A stretch of DNA of 32,583 bases from an uncultured Burkholderiales bacterium (GTDB lineage: Bacteria; Pseudomonadota; Gammaproteobacteria; Burkholderiales; Burkholderiaceae_C): NCBI GenBank assembly GCA_937927685.1, contig CALBSC010000105.1, forward strand, positions 1 through 32,583, given 5' to 3'. A model generated the notes under the pieces. That model saw only the letters and a program-made list of their open reading frames with translations. It was not told where the DNA came from and ran no database searches. Positions 9,164-16,810 of the stretch are shown in pieces (positions within the stretch are counted from its first letter, which is position 1; each line of letters starts with the position of its first letter). Both the position numbers and the translations under genes were made by a program.

Positions 9164-9295
9164 ACTTAATCACAGAACTGGTTGCATATCCATGGGACAA
9201 CTTGTGGGTGATCTGTGGAAGGTCTGTGGAGCGTCAGGACTGATCTCGCATCGTGGGTTTTGTCCCCATTTCTTATGTGAAATCTTCCTGAAACC

Positions 9296-9363
9296 ATGGC
9301 GATATTCTATAGAAAAGGGCATTAAGAAATAATGACCCATAAGTCATTAGAGGAAATCGCCAT
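9296..9363. repeat. Nested inverted repeats in AT-rich spacer
   Basis: Outer 8-bp arms ATGGCGAT (9296-9303) and ATCGCCAT (9356-9363) enclose inner 7-bp arms TAATGAC (9330-9336) and GTCATTA (9343-9349) around a 6-nt loop. Both pairs are perfect. The structure could be a folded RNA, a cruciform or paired operators. It is not next to any gene start. Confidence 0.6.
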
Positions 9364-9396
9364 CAAAAAATATTTTTCCCCTGTGGCAATGGCCTC

Positions 9397-9423
9397 AAAA
9401 ACCCGGGCTCACGGGTGGTTTTT
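9397..9423 (-). terminator. Terminator-like hairpin after degP
   Basis: A7-bp outer stem AAAAACC/GGTTTTT (9397-9403, 9417-9423) and the alternative ACCCG/CGGGT stem (9401-9405, 9412-9416) lie 20 nt beyond the degP stop. The hairpin is flanked by A and T runs, so it could work in either direction. Confidence 0.6.
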
Positions 9424-9442
9424 GCGGCTGGGTACGCCGCCA

Positions 9443-10903
9443 TCACTTGCCCGGGCGAATCAGCGCGTACTGGGCCCAGTCACCACGGCGAAACAGCACA
9501 TTCACGGGTTTGTTCTTGTCCTGACGCGCCAGGGTGGCCTCGAAGGCCTTGACCGACTCCACCTCAACGTTCGCCAGGGCCAGGATCACATCGCCTTCGC
9601 GCAAACCGGCACGCGCAGCCGCTTCCGTGGCAGCCTCTACGCGCACGCCACCGCGTAACTTCAATTCACGCTTCTGGACCTCGGTCAGGTCAGACAAGGT
9701 CAACCCCAGCGGGGCCACCGCCACCGCAGCAGCGGGCTTATCCGGTGCGGCGGCCTTGGCGGCGGGACGGTCCGGTTCAAACTCACCCACCACGATGCTG
9801 AGTTCCCGCTGTGCACCACGGCGCCAGACCGTGAGGGTGCTGCGGGTGCCCGGGCGGGTGTTGCCCACCTGGCGCGGCAGGTCGGCGGACTTCTCGATCG
9901 CCTTGCCATCGAATTTCAGGATGATGTCGCCGGCTTCCAGGCCGGCCTTGTCGGCAGGCGAGCCCGACTCGACATTGCGCACCAACGCGCCTTGCGGGCG
10001 ACTGAGCCCGATGGACTCGGCCACTTCCTTGCTGACCTGATCGATCTGCACGCCCAGGCGGCCGCGCTGCACCCGGCCAGAGGCACGCAACTGGTCACTC
10101 ACCCGCACGGCCTCGTCGATGGGAATGGCAAACGAGATGCCCATGAATCCCCCTGAACGGGAATAGATCTGACTGTTGATGCCCACCACTTCGCCACGCA
10201 TGTTGATGAGCGGTCCGCCCGAGTTGCCCGGGTTGATGGCCACATCGGTCTGGATGAAAGGCAGGTAGTCACCCGTGTCTCGCTGCTTGGCGCTGACAAT
10301 GCCGGCGGTGACCGAGTTCTCCAAGCCAAAGGGCGAGCCGATGGCCATGACCCATTCCCCCACTTTGAGGCGGCTGACATCTCCGATGCGAACGGCCGGC
10401 AAGCCGGTGGCCTCGATCTTCACCACCGCCACATCGGTGCGCTTGTCCAGCCCCACGATGCGGGCCTTGAATTCCCGCTTGTCCGGCAAAGTGACCAGCA
10501 CCTGGTCGGCGCCATCCACCACGTGGGCGTTGGTCATGATGAAGCCATCGGCCGTCAAGACAAAGCCCGACCCCACACCACGGGGTTGCTCCTCCTCCTG
10601 CTGAGGACGGTTGGGGCGCTGCTGGCGCGGGTTGTTGGGGCCCGGCAATGGCACCCCAAAGAAGCGGCGGAACAGCTCCTGCATTTCCTCATCGTTCGGG
10701 TTGCCGGGGCCTGCGGCCCCGCGGGCAGACACGCGTTCCAGCGTACGGATGTTGACCACCGAGGGGCCCACCTGCTCCACCAGGTCGGTGAAGTCAGGCA
10801 AGGTGCGGTTTTGCGCCACGGCAGGTGCCGTGGGCGCCAGGACCAGAACGCTCATCAGCGCCGCACCGGACACCAGGCCGGCCAAGGATTTCAAAACATT
10901 CAT
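9443..10903 (-). CDS. degP: Periplasmic serine protease/chaperone, DegP/MucD (HtrA) family
   Basis: Degrades or holds misfolded envelope proteins in the periplasm. The protein is 486 residues. A Sec signal peptide (hydrophobic 7-24) is cleaved probably after PAVA (about residue 30). The trypsin-like domain carries His127 (MTNAHVVDGAD), Asp157 (KRTDVAVVKIE) and Ser228 (NPGNSGGPL), followed by two PDZ domains (about 260-350 and 395-480). A Pro/Gln/Arg-rich LA-loop region lies near 80-110. I chose ATG 10903, nine nt after GGGAG, over two tandem TTGs upstream. It lies only 24 bp after the ygfX-like gene. The sigma-E genes usually found just upstream in relatives are absent, so expression probably comes from the fab block. 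It could equally be called mucD or degQ. Confidence 0.93.
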   Translation of the reverse strand: MNVLKSLAGLVSGAALMSVLVLAPTAPAVAQNRTLPDFTDLVEQVGPSVVNIRTLERVSARGAAGPGNPNDEEMQELFRRFFGVPLPGPNNPRQQRPNRPQQEEEQPRGVGSGFVLTADGFIMTNAHVVDGADQVLVTLPDKREFKARIVGLDKRTDVAVVKIEATGLPAVRIGDVSRLKVGEWVMAIGSPFGLENSVTAGIVSAKQRDTGDYLPFIQTDVAINPGNSGGPLINMRGEVVGINSQIYSRSGGFMGISFAIPIDEAVRVSDQLRASGRVQRGRLGVQIDQVSKEVAESIGLSRPQGALVRNVESGSPADKAGLEAGDIILKFDGKAIEKSADLPRQVGNTRPGTRSTLTVWRRGAQRELSIVVGEFEPDRPAAKAAAPDKPAAAVAVAPLGLTLSDLTEVQKRELKLRGGVRVEAATEAAARAGLREGDVILALANVEVESVKAFEATLARQDKNKPVNVLFRRGDWAQYALIRPGK

Positions 10904-10927
10904 ATTCAACAACTCCCAACAAGCACC

Positions 10928-11350
10928 CTAGTGGGTATGCCAATATATAGCGCGCCGAACGTCCTTCCAGATGACAGGGTCAGCGTGTCGTTCGATCCAC
11001 AACCACGGGCGGGCAGGATCTGCATCGTCACATGGGGAGGTCCAGCGCAAAAGCAAGGCGTGTTGCATGTCGAGCGCGAGGGTCAACTGCCCGCTCACGG
11101 GGTGCGCACCTTGCAGGTGCCAGCATGCACCATCCCACCGCAAGCAGTCACCCGGCGCGGGGATTGCACGCACAGACAACCCTCCGGCAGGCAGCAACAA
11201 CCATGACATGAGGGCCACCAGATCCAGGGTGGGCTGTGAGACGGCCACGGCGACCATCAGGGCAAGCGTGGCTATCAGCAAGAGGGCCAGCAGGGCGTGG
11301 AGCCGCCACGCCCGACCCAGCGGGTACAACACCTGCGGAGCCGATTGCAT
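10928..11350 (-). CDS. YgfX-like small inner-membrane protein
   Basis: 140 residues, unknown function. Two adjacent hydrophobic segments (about 15-37 and 42-60) are followed by a soluble C-terminal half with GDCLRWDGACWHL, an alternating-hydrophobic stretch LTLALDMQHALLLRW, and a closing WLWIERHADPVIWKDVRRAIY. This layout (two helices, beta-rich tail, a W-x-R-x-x-D-P-x-x-W-x-x-x-R-R end) resembles YgfX/CptA-like proteins commonly annotated as hypothetical next to fabF in Burkholderiales. It begins 10 bp after fabF and ends 24 bp before degP, so it is co-transcribed. Family assignment is by pattern, not search. Confidence 0.8.
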   Translation of the reverse strand: MQSAPQVLYPLGRAWRLHALLALLLIATLALMVAVAVSQPTLDLVALMSWLLLPAGGLSVRAIPAPGDCLRWDGACWHLQGAHPVSGQLTLALDMQHALLLRWTSPCDDADPARPWLWIERHADPVIWKDVRRAIYWHTH

Positions 11351-11360
11351 GAAAGTGGCG

Positions 11361-12605
11361 TCAGACGCGCTTGAAGATCAGGGTACCGTTGGTACCCCCG
11401 AAACCGAAGTTGTTCTTGAGCGCGATGTCGATCTTGAGGTCGCGCGCCTGGTTGGCACACACATCCAGGTCACACGCCGGGTCCTGGTTGAACACGTTGA
11501 TGGTGGGCGGGCTCTTTTGCTCGTACACCGCCTTGACGGTGAAGACACTCTCGATGCCACCAGCCCCCCCCAACAAGTGCCCGGTCATGGACTTGGTGGA
11601 GTTGACCACGATGTGGTGCGCGTGGTCACCCAGGGCCGCCTTGATGGCGTTGATTTCATTCACATCGCCCAGCGGCGTGGACGTGCCATGCGCGTTGAGG
11701 TACTGGACCTGGTCAGCATTGATACCGGCATTGCGCAGGGCATTGACCATGGCACGGCGCGGGCCGTCCATGCTCGGCGCTGTCATGTGACCGGCATCGG
11801 CACTGCGGCCATAACCGATCACTTCGGCATAGATGCGGGCGCCACGGGCCTTGGCGTACTCATACTCCTCGAGCACCAGCACGCCGGCCCCTTCACCCAG
11901 CACAAAACCATCACGGTCCTTGTCCCAGGGACGGGAGGCCGTGGCGGGGTCATCGTTGCGGGTAGACAAGGCGCGCATGGCGGCAAATCCGCCCACGCCC
12001 AGGGGGGACACGGTGGCCTCGGAACCGCCAGCCACCATCACGTCGGCGTCCCCGTACTCGATGATGCGGGAGGCCTCGCCAATGCTGTGCAAGCCTGTGG
12101 TGCAGGCGGTCACCACCGCCAGGTTCGGGCCCTTGAAGCCCAGGCGCATGGAGACATGACCCGAAATCATGTTGATGATCGAGGCCGGAACAAAGAAAGG
12201 GGAAATGCGCCGGGGACCGCGTGCGGTCAACTCGGCATGCATGTTTTCGATCAGCGGCAACCCACCAATGCCTGAACCGATCAGGCAACCGATGCGGTGA
12301 GCGGCTTCCTCGTCCAGCGCGTCGCCTGTGGGCAAGCCCGAATCCTTCACCGCCTGCAAGGCTGCGACCACGCCGAAATGGATGAAGGCATCCATGGCGC
12401 GGGCTTCCTTGGGCGGAATGTAATCATCGAGGTTCAAGCCCTTGATTTCGCCGGCAAAACGGCAGGCGAAATCCTTGGCATCAAACCGGGTGATGGGGGC
12501 GATGCCGGACTGACCGGCCAGCAGACGGGCCCAGGACTCGTCCACCGTGTTGCCCACGGGGCTGACGCAACCCAGGCCAGTCACGACAACGCGACGACGG
12601 CTCAT
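11361..12605 (-). CDS. fabF: 3-oxoacyl-[ACP] synthase II
   Basis: Condensing enzyme that elongates acyl-ACP with malonyl-ACP; in E. coli it also makes cis-vaccenate in response to temperature. The protein is 414 residues. The catalytic triad is Cys168 (VTACTTGLHSIG), His306 (NAHGTSTPLGD) and His343 with Lys338 (KSMTGHLLGGAGG). ATG 12605 starts the typical MSRRRVVVTGLGCVSPVG. It follows acpP by 20 nt, the standard acpP-fabF pairing. Confidence 0.97.
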   Translation of the reverse strand: MSRRRVVVTGLGCVSPVGNTVDESWARLLAGQSGIAPITRFDAKDFACRFAGEIKGLNLDDYIPPKEARAMDAFIHFGVVAALQAVKDSGLPTGDALDEEAAHRIGCLIGSGIGGLPLIENMHAELTARGPRRISPFFVPASIINMISGHVSMRLGFKGPNLAVVTACTTGLHSIGEASRIIEYGDADVMVAGGSEATVSPLGVGGFAAMRALSTRNDDPATASRPWDKDRDGFVLGEGAGVLVLEEYEYAKARGARIYAEVIGYGRSADAGHMTAPSMDGPRRAMVNALRNAGINADQVQYLNAHGTSTPLGDVNEINAIKAALGDHAHHIVVNSTKSMTGHLLGGAGGIESVFTVKAVYEQKSPPTINVFNQDPACDLDVCANQARDLKIDIALKNNFGFGGTNGTLIFKRV

Positions 12606-12625
12606 GCGAGAGTCTCTCTAGCGAA

Positions 12626-12865
12626 TCAGCTCTTCTGGTGTGCCAACGCGTAGTCGATCGCGTTTTGCACCGTGGTGATCTTCTCGGCGTCTTCATCGGG
12701 GATTTCGATGCCGAACTCGTCTTCCAGGGCCATCACCAGTTCCACCGTGTCGAGGGAGTCGGCACCGAGGTCGGCCACGAAGGCTTTTTCATTGGTGACT
12801 TGAGACTCTTCCACGCCGAGTTGTTCGGCGATGATTTTTTTGACACGTGCTTCGATATCGCTCAT
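12626..12865 (-). CDS. acpP: Acyl carrier protein
   Basis: Small acidic four-helix protein that carries growing acyl chains as thioesters in the cytoplasm; it is the substrate of AcpS encoded at 2434-2865. The protein is 79 residues. The phosphopantetheine site is Ser37 in GADSLDTVELVMALEDEF. The start has a GAGGGA Shine-Dalgarno and its own predicted promoter at 12898-12903, fitting the high expression expected for ACP. Confidence 0.98.
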   Translation of the reverse strand: MSDIEARVKKIIAEQLGVEESQVTNEKAFVADLGADSLDTVELVMALEDEFGIEIPDEDAEKITTVQNAIDYALAHQKS

Positions 12866-12897
12866 GGTTCCCTCAAAGGGTTATGTTGAAGTCCGCG

Positions 12898-12903
12898 ATT
12901 TTA
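12898..12903 (-). promoter_or_regulatory. Predicted -10 box for acpP-fabF
   Basis: TAAAAT in the context GGGTAAAATCG on the minus strand, 33 nt from the acpP ATG. A TTCAAT at 17-nt spacing is a weak -35. It lies in the 81-bp fabG-acpP gap, just downstream of a CGGAC-C-GTCCG palindrome. Confidence 0.5.
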
Positions 12904-12946
12904 CCCGGGCGGACGGTCCGATTGAAAAAAGCTGTTTGGGTCGCAT

Positions 12947-13699
12947 TCACGCCATGAACATGCCGCCGTTCACGTGCAGTTCCTGCCCCGTGATGTAAGC
13001 GGCTTGCGGGCTGGCCAGATAGGCCACCGCGTGGGCAATGTCGGCGGGTTGGCCCAGATGCCCCAGGGGAATCTGGGCCATCAAGGCCTGCTGCTGGGCC
13101 TCGGGCAAGGCCGAGGTCATGTCCGTCTCGATGAAACCCGGCGCCACGCAGTTGACCGTGATCTGGCGACTGCCCAGTTCGCGGGCCAGCGCGCGCGTCA
13201 TGCCGGCCACGCCGGCCTTGGCTGCGGCATAGTTGGCCTGACCGGGATTGCCACTGGCCCCCACCACGCTGGTGATGCTGATGATGCGGCCATAGCGCTG
13301 CTTCATCATCGGGCGGATCACCGCACGGGACAGGCGAAACACCGCCTTCAGGTTGGTGTCGAGCACGGCGTCCCAGTCGTCGTCCTTCAGGCGCATGGCC
13401 AGGGTGTCGCGTGTGATGCCGGCGTTGTTGACCAGCACATGCAAGGCGCCTTGCTGGGCCACGATTTCGTCAACGAGCGCGTTGACCGCCTCACCGTGGT
13501 TGACATCGAGCACCACACCGCGGCACCCCTCATGACCGGACAAGGCCTGGGTGATGCCGGCCGCACCGGCCTCGGTGGTGGCGGTGCCGATCACATGCAG
13601 ACCCTGACGGGCCAACTCCAGGGCAATCGCGGCGCCAATACCGCGGGACGCTCCCGTCACCAGGGCCGCTTGTCCGGCAAAAGCAAGTTCAGAGGACAT
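12947..13699 (-). CDS. fabG: 3-oxoacyl-[ACP] reductase
   Basis: NADPH-dependent reduction of 3-oxoacyl-ACP to 3-hydroxyacyl-ACP. The protein is 250 residues with a classical short-chain dehydrogenase fold: GASRGIG cofactor loop (16-22), NNAG (91-94), and catalytic Ser144 (ISITSVVG), Tyr157 and Lys161 (YAAAK). The C-terminus GQELHVNGGMFMA is typical of FabG. It starts 2 bp after the fabD stop. The 81-bp gap to acpP is the largest within the fab genes. Confidence 0.96.
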   Translation of the reverse strand: MSSELAFAGQAALVTGASRGIGAAIALELARQGLHVIGTATTEAGAAGITQALSGHEGCRGVVLDVNHGEAVNALVDEIVAQQGALHVLVNNAGITRDTLAMRLKDDDWDAVLDTNLKAVFRLSRAVIRPMMKQRYGRIISITSVVGASGNPGQANYAAAKAGVAGMTRALARELGSRQITVNCVAPGFIETDMTSALPEAQQQALMAQIPLGHLGQPADIAHAVAYLASPQAAYITGQELHVNGGMFMA

Positions 13700-13701
13700 G
13701 A

Positions 13702-14652
13702 TCAGGACAACAGGGTTCGGGTTTCTTGGAGGCTCGCCGGGTCAAACACGGCACCGGCCAGCAGTTCGGCGTCGATGCGACGGGTCAGACCCGCCAGCAC
13801 TTTGCCTGGACCGCACTCGATCACCGCGCCAATGCCGCGGGCCTTGATGGCCTGCACGCACTCCACCCAACGCACCGGCCCGAAGGCCTGGCGGTACAGG
13901 GCATCGCGAATGCGGGCGGGGTCGGATTCGACCGACACGTCAATGTTGTTCACCACCGGGATGCGGGGCGTTTGCAACGTCAACTCTGCCAAACGGGCCT
14001 GCAGGCGCTCGGCGGCCGGCTGCATCAGGCGGGAATGGAAGGGTGCCGACACCGGCAGCAGCAAGGCGCGCTTGGCACCCATGGCTTTGAGCAACTCGCA
14101 GGCCTTGTCAACCGCAGCCTTGCTGCCGGCAATCACGGTCTGGGCCGGGTCGTTGAAGTTGGCGGCGTCGACCACCTCGGCGCTGCCCGCGCCAAAACTG
14201 GCCTGCGCCTGCGCACAGCCGTCGATCACCTGCGCCGACGTCAGGCCCAGGATGGCCGCCATGGCGCCCTGCCCCACCGGCACGGCTTCCTGCATGGCTT
14301 GGGCACGCAAGCGCACCAGCGGCAGCGCCTCGGCCAGGGTGAGCACCTCGGCCGCCACCAGGGCGGCATATTCGCCCAGCGAGTGGCCCGCCACGGCGGC
14401 CGGCACATCGCCTCCCTCGGCACGCCAGGCCCGGTAGGCGGCGACGCCCGCCACCAGCATCACCGGCTGGGTGTTGGTGGTGAGCGCCAGGTCTTCCTTG
14501 GGACCGGTGTGGATCAGCGCGGCCAGGTCCTGGCCGATGGCCGCGGATGCCTCTTGCAGCGTGTCACGCACCGCCGGGTGATCACCCCAGGCGTCCAGCA
14601 TGCCCACCGCTTGTGAGCCCTGACCGGGAAAGACAAAAGCAAACGTTTTCAT
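13702..14652 (-). CDS. fabD: Malonyl-CoA:ACP transacylase
   Basis: Loads malonate from CoA onto ACP to supply FabH and FabF. The protein is 316 residues. GQGSQ (10-14) forms the oxyanion region; GHSLGEYAAL carries Ser91 and PVSAPFHSRLM carries His206, the catalytic dyad. ATG 14652 gives the usual MKTFAFVFPGQGSQ. It lies between fabH (12-bp gap) and fabG (2-bp gap). Confidence 0.97.
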   Translation of the reverse strand: MKTFAFVFPGQGSQAVGMLDAWGDHPAVRDTLQEASAAIGQDLAALIHTGPKEDLALTTNTQPVMLVAGVAAYRAWRAEGGDVPAAVAGHSLGEYAALVAAEVLTLAEALPLVRLRAQAMQEAVPVGQGAMAAILGLTSAQVIDGCAQAQASFGAGSAEVVDAANFNDPAQTVIAGSKAAVDKACELLKAMGAKRALLLPVSAPFHSRLMQPAAERLQARLAELTLQTPRIPVVNNIDVSVESDPARIRDALYRQAFGPVRWVECVQAIKARGIGAVIECGPGKVLAGLTRRIDAELLAGAVFDPASLQETRTLLS

Positions 14653-14664
14653 GGTCTTGGTTGT

Positions 14665-15669
14665 TCAGAACTGGGCCAGCACGGCGCCCCAGGTAAAGCC
14701 GCCCCCCACCCCTTCCATCAGCACACGCTGACCGGGACGGATCTGGCCGCTGCGCACCGCCACGTCCAGCGCCAAGGGGATGGAGGCCGCCGAGGTGTTG
14801 CCATGGTCCTGCACGGTCAGCACCACCTTGTCCATGGACAGCTTGAGCTTTTTGGCGGTGCTCTGGATGATGCGGATATTGGCCTGGTGGGGAATCAGCC
14901 AGTCGATGTCCTGTTCCTGCAGCGCGGCCTTGGCGAGCGTGGCGCGGGCCGCCGACTCGAGCACGCCCACCGCCAGCTTGAACACGGCCTGGCCGTCCAT
15001 CTTGAGCACCGGGTCGCCCAGGACCTGGCCGCCGCTGACATGGCCAGGCACACACAGAATGCCGACATGACGGCCATCGGCATGCAGGTCGCTGGCCAGA
15101 ATGCCCGGCTGGTCGCTGGCTTCCAGCACCACGGCACCAGCGCCGTCGCCAAACAGCACGCAGGTCGTGCGGTCGTTGAAATCGAGGATGCGGGAAAACA
15201 CTTCCGCGCCGATCACCAAAGCACGGCGGGCGTTGCCCCCGCGGATCATGGCGTCGGCCACGGTGAGGGCGTACACAAAACCGCTGCACACGGCCTGGAC
15301 GTCAAACGCGGCTGCGCCGATGATGCCAGCGCCCCCCGCTTCCAGCTGCGACAGCTTGTGCTGAATCATGCAGGCGGTGGAGGGGAAGACCATGTCCGGG
15401 GTGGAAGTGGCCACGATGATGAGGTCGATGTCCTGCGGCTGGCGACCGGCAGCCTCGAGGGCCCGGCGAGCCGCCTCGAAGCCCAGATCGCTGCTGCCCT
15501 CGCCGGATGCGGCGAAGTGGCGGGCCTGGATGCCCGTGCGCTCGATGATCCATTCGGAGGAGGTTTCCACCCCACGCTGGGCCAACTCGGCGGCCAGGTC
15601 GTCATTGGTGAGTCGACGGGCGGGCAGGTAACTGCCCGTACCCGTGATGCGGGCAAATACGTTGTTCAA
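14665..15669 (-). CDS. fabH: 3-oxoacyl-[ACP] synthase III (TTG start)
   Basis: Starts fatty-acid synthesis by condensing acetyl-CoA with malonyl-ACP. The protein is 334 residues. The triad is Cys128 (AVCSGFVYAL), His261 (IPHQANIRI) and Asn291 (DHGNTSAAS). The start is TTG at 15669, which overlaps the plsX TGA as TTGA (4-nt overlap); no ATG or GTG lies nearby that would keep the conserved ARITGTGSYLP N-terminus. The coupled rare start probably lowers FabH relative to PlsX. Confidence 0.95.
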   Translation of the reverse strand: MNNVFARITGTGSYLPARRLTNDDLAAELAQRGVETSSEWIIERTGIQARHFAASGEGSSDLGFEAARRALEAAGRQPQDIDLIIVATSTPDMVFPSTACMIQHKLSQLEAGGAGIIGAAAFDVQAVCSGFVYALTVADAMIRGGNARRALVIGAEVFSRILDFNDRTTCVLFGDGAGAVVLEASDQPGILASDLHADGRHVGILCVPGHVSGGQVLGDPVLKMDGQAVFKLAVGVLESAARATLAKAALQEQDIDWLIPHQANIRIIQSTAKKLKLSMDKVVLTVQDHGNTSAASIPLALDVAVRSGQIRPGQRVLMEGVGGGFTWGAVLAQF

Positions 15670-16715
15670 GCCTGGGCTCCATGCATGGCGCCATTATCCT
15701 CGCTCGAGGCCGACAGGAGCGGGGCGGCATGGGCGATGCGGGCACGCACCCGGTCCAACAGTTGGTGCCGGGCCGCTTCATAGGCTCGGGTCAGGGCAGT
15801 CTCAAAGGCCAGCGCGTCTGCGGAACCGTGGCTCTTGAACACCAGACCCCGCAGCCCCAACAAGGCTGCGCCGTTGTGCCGCCGGTGATCAACTCGCTTT
15901 TTAAACGAATTTAGAACAGGATAGGCACAAATACCCATTATTTTTGTAAAGATGTTGGCGGAAAAGCCTTCCCGAAGGATGGTACTGACCATGCTGGCCA
16001 GCCCTTCGCTGGCCTTGAGAGCCACATTGCCAACAAATCCATCGCAGATCACGATATCGGTGGTTCCCTTGAAGATATCGTTACCTTCAACATTGCCGTA
16101 AAAATTCAAATCGCCGTTGTTGGCCGCTTTTCGAAGCAGTTCGCCAGTTTTTTTGATGTTTTCGTTGCCTTTAATGGCTTCTTCACCAATGTTGAGCAAA
16201 CCGACCGAGGGGTTTTCAATGTCCAGAAGTACCGAGACCAGGGCGGAACCCATGACGGCAAACTGCAGCAGGTGCTCGGGCGTGCAATCCACGTTGGCCC
16301 CGAGATCCAGCATGGTGGTGCCGCCGCCCTTGACGTTGGGCATCTGACCGGCGATGGCCGGTCGGTCAATGCCGTCCAAGGTTTTCAGAACATAACGCGC
16401 GACAGCCATCAAAGCGCCCGTGTTGCCGGCAGATACCGCCGCTTGGGCCTTGCCGTCACGAACCTGCTCAATGGCCAGCCGCATGGACGAGCCCTTTTTG
16501 CGACGCAGGGCCACTTCAACCGGGTCGTCCATGGTGACCACCTCGGTGGCATCGATCCAGTCAGCGCGGGGGTGGGTCCAGTCGCCCCGACGATCGGCCA
16601 GGCCAACCAGCAGACAACGGGCTTGGGGGTGCTGATCGAGAAAGCGGCGGGTCGCCGCCAGAGTGACATCGGGGCCGTGATCGCCGCCCATGACATCAAC
16701 AGCCAGGGTGATCAT
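15666..16715 (-). CDS. plsX: Phosphate acyltransferase PlsX
   Basis: Peripheral membrane enzyme that converts acyl-ACP to acyl-phosphate, the donor for PlsY in phospholipid synthesis. The protein is 349 residues. The N-terminus TLAVDVMGGDHGP is diagnostic; SAGNTGALMA, DLGANVDC and ICDGFVGNVALK are further family blocks. I chose ATG 16715 over a TTG two codons upstream. Bases 15901-16200 (residues about 172-271) are about 45% G+C, falling to 33% at 15901-15960, and use codons rare in the neighbours (CTA, CGA, AAA, AAT). The protein there is still normal, so it is an intact gene with unusual internal base use. Confidence 0.96.
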   Translation of the reverse strand: MITLAVDVMGGDHGPDVTLAATRRFLDQHPQARCLLVGLADRRGDWTHPRADWIDATEVVTMDDPVEVALRRKKGSSMRLAIEQVRDGKAQAAVSAGNTGALMAVARYVLKTLDGIDRPAIAGQMPNVKGGGTTMLDLGANVDCTPEHLLQFAVMGSALVSVLLDIENPSVGLLNIGEEAIKGNENIKKTGELLRKAANNGDLNFYGNVEGNDIFKGTTDIVICDGFVGNVALKASEGLASMVSTILREGFSANIFTKIMGICAYPVLNSFKKRVDHRRHNGAALLGLRGLVFKSHGSADALAFETALTRAYEAARHQLLDRVRARIAHAAPLLSASSEDNGAMHGAQA

Positions 16716-16762
16716 GGGCAAGCCGGAAATCGATCAGTCAACAAGGGAGTGCATCAATACAA

Positions 16763-16793
16763 AGGCCCGCGCCACCAGGTGTGCGACGGGCCT
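16763..16793 (-). terminator. Strong hairpin between rpmF and plsX (possible attenuator or processing site)
   Basis: AGGCCCG/CGGGCCT outer stem (16763-16769, 16787-16793) continues as CGC/GCG and CAC/GTG with two single-base bulges and a CAG loop: 13 base pairs in all. On the minus strand it is followed by TTTGTATTG, an interrupted U-run. It probably reduces transcription from rpmF into plsX rather than stopping it. Confidence 0.6.
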
Positions 16794-16810
16794 GTGCATC
16801 GCCTGAAAGA

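Larger units (their letters stand above)
8963..9442. other. 480-bp gene-free spacer upstream of lepA
   Basis: AT-richer than its surroundings, especially 9290-9400. No credible protein is encoded: the one ORF of 87 codons (9069-9332, +) has no family resemblance and its N-terminus has no Shine-Dalgarno. In leftward order the spacer holds the degP terminator (9397-9423), nested inverted repeats (9296-9363), several TGTGG motifs with one perfect DnaA box (9155-9163), promoter-like hexamers, and a strong leftward terminator (9008-9038). The content suggests one or more non-coding RNA or regulatory elements. Confidence 0.6.

Noticed and set aside
9069..9332. 87-codon ORF in the lepA upstream spacer
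   Set aside because: No Shine-Dalgarno, no family resemblance, and it crosses the DnaA-box cluster and inverted-repeat region.
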